NCBI GenBank assembly: GCA_024643945.1
Contig: JAHELX010000332.1
Location: 1 to 6,869, forward strand
Direction of reading: 5' to 3'
DNA length: 6,869 bases
Source of the DNA: Anaerolineales bacterium
GTDB taxonomy: Bacteria; Chloroflexota; Anaerolineae; 4572-78; NAK82
In this document: positions 5,726 to 6,869 of the stretch, piece after piece
Numbering within the stretch: position 1 is the stretch's first letter
Layout: every line of letters starts with the position of its first letter
The notes under the pieces: model-generated
Seen by the model: only the letters and a program-made list of their open reading frames with translations
Told to the model about the DNA's origin: nothing
The model's database searches: none
Made by a program: the position numbers and the translations under genes

Positions 5726-5748
5726 AATCTCTCCAACTATGATATGAT
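5720..5748 (+). promoter_or_regulatory. Sigma-70-type promoter of the plus-strand lacI-type gene
   Basis: TTGACA (5720-5725), a 17-base spacer and TATGAT (5743-5748) match the consensus at 11 of 12 positions. Transcription should start near 5755, leaving a leader of about 70 bases that contains the TACCG repeat cluster. A second TATGAT at 5738-5743 has a 12-base spacer and is not a suitable -10. Confidence 0.78.
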
Positions 5749-5758
5749 TCGGAAAAGA

Positions 5759-5788
5759 TACCGGTAACAATACCGGCACCGTTACCGA
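5759..5788. promoter_or_regulatory. Operator cluster: three TACCG repeats at 12-bp period with inverted half-sites
   Basis: TACCGG at 5759 and 5771 and TACCGA at 5783 recur at exactly 12 bp. Inverted copies overlap them: CCGGTA (5761-5766) against TACCGG (5771-5776) with a 4-base gap, and CGGTAAC (5762-5768) against GTTACCG (5781-5787) with a 12-base gap. The cluster starts just after the expected transcription start of the plus-strand regulator gene. GTTACCGG-type half-sites are known operators of some LacI/GalR-family regulators such as GntR, so autoregulation by the product of the gene at 5825 is likely. Confidence 0.6.
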
Positions 5789-5824
5789 CTTGCGACAACG
5801 AGAAAATTTGGCAGAGTGTACCCC

Positions 5825-6869
5825 ATGAAACGTGCCAGAAAAGCTCTTACCATTCAGGATGTAGCCAAAGTTGCCGGCGTCTCCGTCTCAACTGTATCGC
5901 GAGTTCTAAACGATAAGGACGACGTCGCTTCCGAAACCTACGAGAAGGTGCAGGATATCATTCAGGAACTGGGCTACACCTCGAGTCTGGCAGCCAGGAG
6001 CATGCGCAGCCGCAAAACAAACGTGATCGGCCTCATTATGCCGGATGTAGAACAGCCTTTTCCCGTTCAAGTCATGAGGGGCGTCAACCAGGCGATCGCA
6101 GAGGCCGACTACGATTTGATCGTATATACCAACGGAGACATCAGGAAAAACTCGTCTGCTGCCCAAGAGCAGCAATACGTTTCTCTGCTTAACGGCAGCA
6201 TCACTGATGGCGTGATTGTGGTTACCCCCGCTGCAACCACCTTTTCCACAACTTTCCCTATCGTTGTTGTAGATCCCAACAACGAGACCCCTGATTGCCC
6301 GGCGGTCATTGCAACCAACCGGGACGGCGCTTTGGCTATGATGGAGTATTTAATCAGCCTGGGGCATCGCCGTATTGGTTTCATCGGCGGACGCCCTGAG
6401 TTACAAAGCGCTATCCGACGATTGCAGGGTTACGGAGATGGGTTGCGTCAGGCTAATATCCCCATCGATCCAGAATTAATCCAGGTGGGTGATTTCTCTA
6501 CGGAAACAGCGATTATCTGCGCTCAGAAATTACTCAGGTTATCTGTCCCCCCGACAGCCATCTTTGCGGCCAACGATCAATCGGCCATCGGCGTGATTCA
6601 GGCGGCCCAGGAAGCCGGGTTGCGCGTCCCCGACGACCTGTCTGTGGCTGGATTTGACAATATTCCAGAGGCGGCCTACATCAATCCCGGCTTAACTACC
6701 GTTGACCAATCTATCACCAAAATGGGATACGTAGCCACACAAATGCTGATACGCCTGGTACAGGGCAAGCCACTAGATGGTAACGTGTACAAAATGACGA
6801 CACATCTGATCGTTAGAGACTCTTGCCGGACCATTTCAAGCGACACCCCATCTGATCCAGAAGGTGACT
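5825..6869 (+). CDS. LacI-family transcriptional regulator, 3' end beyond the window
   Basis: A frame open from ATG 5825 to the window end gives 348 residues with no stop. That is about full length for the family, so only the extreme C-terminus should be missing. Residues 8-29 form the helix-turn-helix (LTIQDVAKVAGVSVSTVSRV) and about 51-63 the hinge (YTSSLAARSMRSR). The effector domain starts at NVIGLIMPDVEQPF (66-79), then DGVIVVTP (128-135), LGHRRIGFIGGRP (179-191), IFAANDQSAIGVIQA (246-260), DLSVAGFDNIPEA (271-283) and LTTVDQ (290-295). The C-terminal tail after about 336 is Ser/Pro/Asp-rich and looks disordered. The Shine-Dalgarno is weak, and an in-frame GTG at 5816 is a less likely start. 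It is divergent from the other repressor and only moderately similar to it, with a different operator cluster in its leader. Its main targets are probably to the right of the window. Confidence 0.93.
   Translation, partial: MKRARKALTIQDVAKVAGVSVSTVSRVLNDKDDVASETYEKVQDIIQELGYTSSLAARSMRSRKTNVIGLIMPDVEQPFPVQVMRGVNQAIAEADYDLIVYTNGDIRKNSSAAQEQQYVSLLNGSITDGVIVVTPAATTFSTTFPIVVVDPNNETPDCPAVIATNRDGALAMMEYLISLGHRRIGFIGGRPELQSAIRRLQGYGDGLRQANIPIDPELIQVGDFSTETAIICAQKLLRLSVPPTAIFAANDQSAIGVIQAAQEAGLRVPDDLSVAGFDNIPEAAYINPGLTTVDQSITKMGYVATQMLIRLVQGKPLDGNVYKMTTHLIVRDSCRTISSDTPSDPEGD

Noticed and set aside
5738..5743. First TATGAT as the -10 box of the plus-strand promoter
   Set aside because: Its spacer to TTGACA is only 12 bases, whereas the second TATGAT at 5743-5748 has the ideal 17.
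5906..6384. Minus-strand open frames opposite the second lacI-type gene
   Set aside because: They overlap a clear LacI-family coding sequence over its whole length and have no family resemblance of their own.

Overview
The window looks like part of a chromosomal sugar-uptake locus from a member of the Chloroflexota (Anaerolineae or Caldilineae type). The taxonomic guess rests mainly on the substrate-binding lipoprotein: after its lipobox cysteine it has a Pro/Ala/Glu-rich linker running into a VVVTATP stretch, which is common in solute-binding lipoproteins of that phylum. Other phyla are not excluded. No RNA genes, CRISPR arrays, transposases or phage genes were seen.

Layout, right to left on the minus strand: a LacI-family repressor (4606-5646), an intrinsic terminator, then an operon made of a sugar-binding lipoprotein (3108-4442), two CUT1-type permeases (2071-3048 and 1200-2033) and a glycoside hydrolase family 15 catalytic barrel (124-1197). 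A further minus-strand gene probably starts at position 24 and leaves the window. No ATPase gene is present, so the transporter probably uses an ATPase encoded elsewhere. Divergent from the first repressor, on the plus strand, a second LacI-family regulator starts at 5825 and is still open at the right edge.

How the parts fit: the lipoprotein would capture an oligosaccharide outside the cell and the two permeases would import it. The GH15 protein has no signal peptide and is translationally coupled to the last permease, so it would cleave glucose from the non-reducing end inside the cell. An alpha-gluco-oligosaccharide is the natural guess for the substrate, but the sequence does not fix it. 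The minus-strand LacI repressor very likely controls both itself and this operon. An identical 17-bp palindromic operator lies at the start of its own promoter (5666-5682) and again between its terminator and the lipoprotein gene (4567-4583).

The 178-bp region between the two repressors is dense in regulatory sequence. It holds two near-consensus divergent promoters whose -35 boxes sit back to back as a palindrome. Downstream of the plus-strand promoter lies a different operator cluster, with TACCG repeated three times at an exact 12-bp period. The second LacI protein probably reads that cluster and controls genes beyond the right edge.

The overall picture is a conventional carbohydrate-utilisation locus. 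The points most worth a second look are the operator architecture, the barrel-only intracellular GH15, and a duplicated ribosome-binding/start region flanking a GC-rich palindrome at the left edge.
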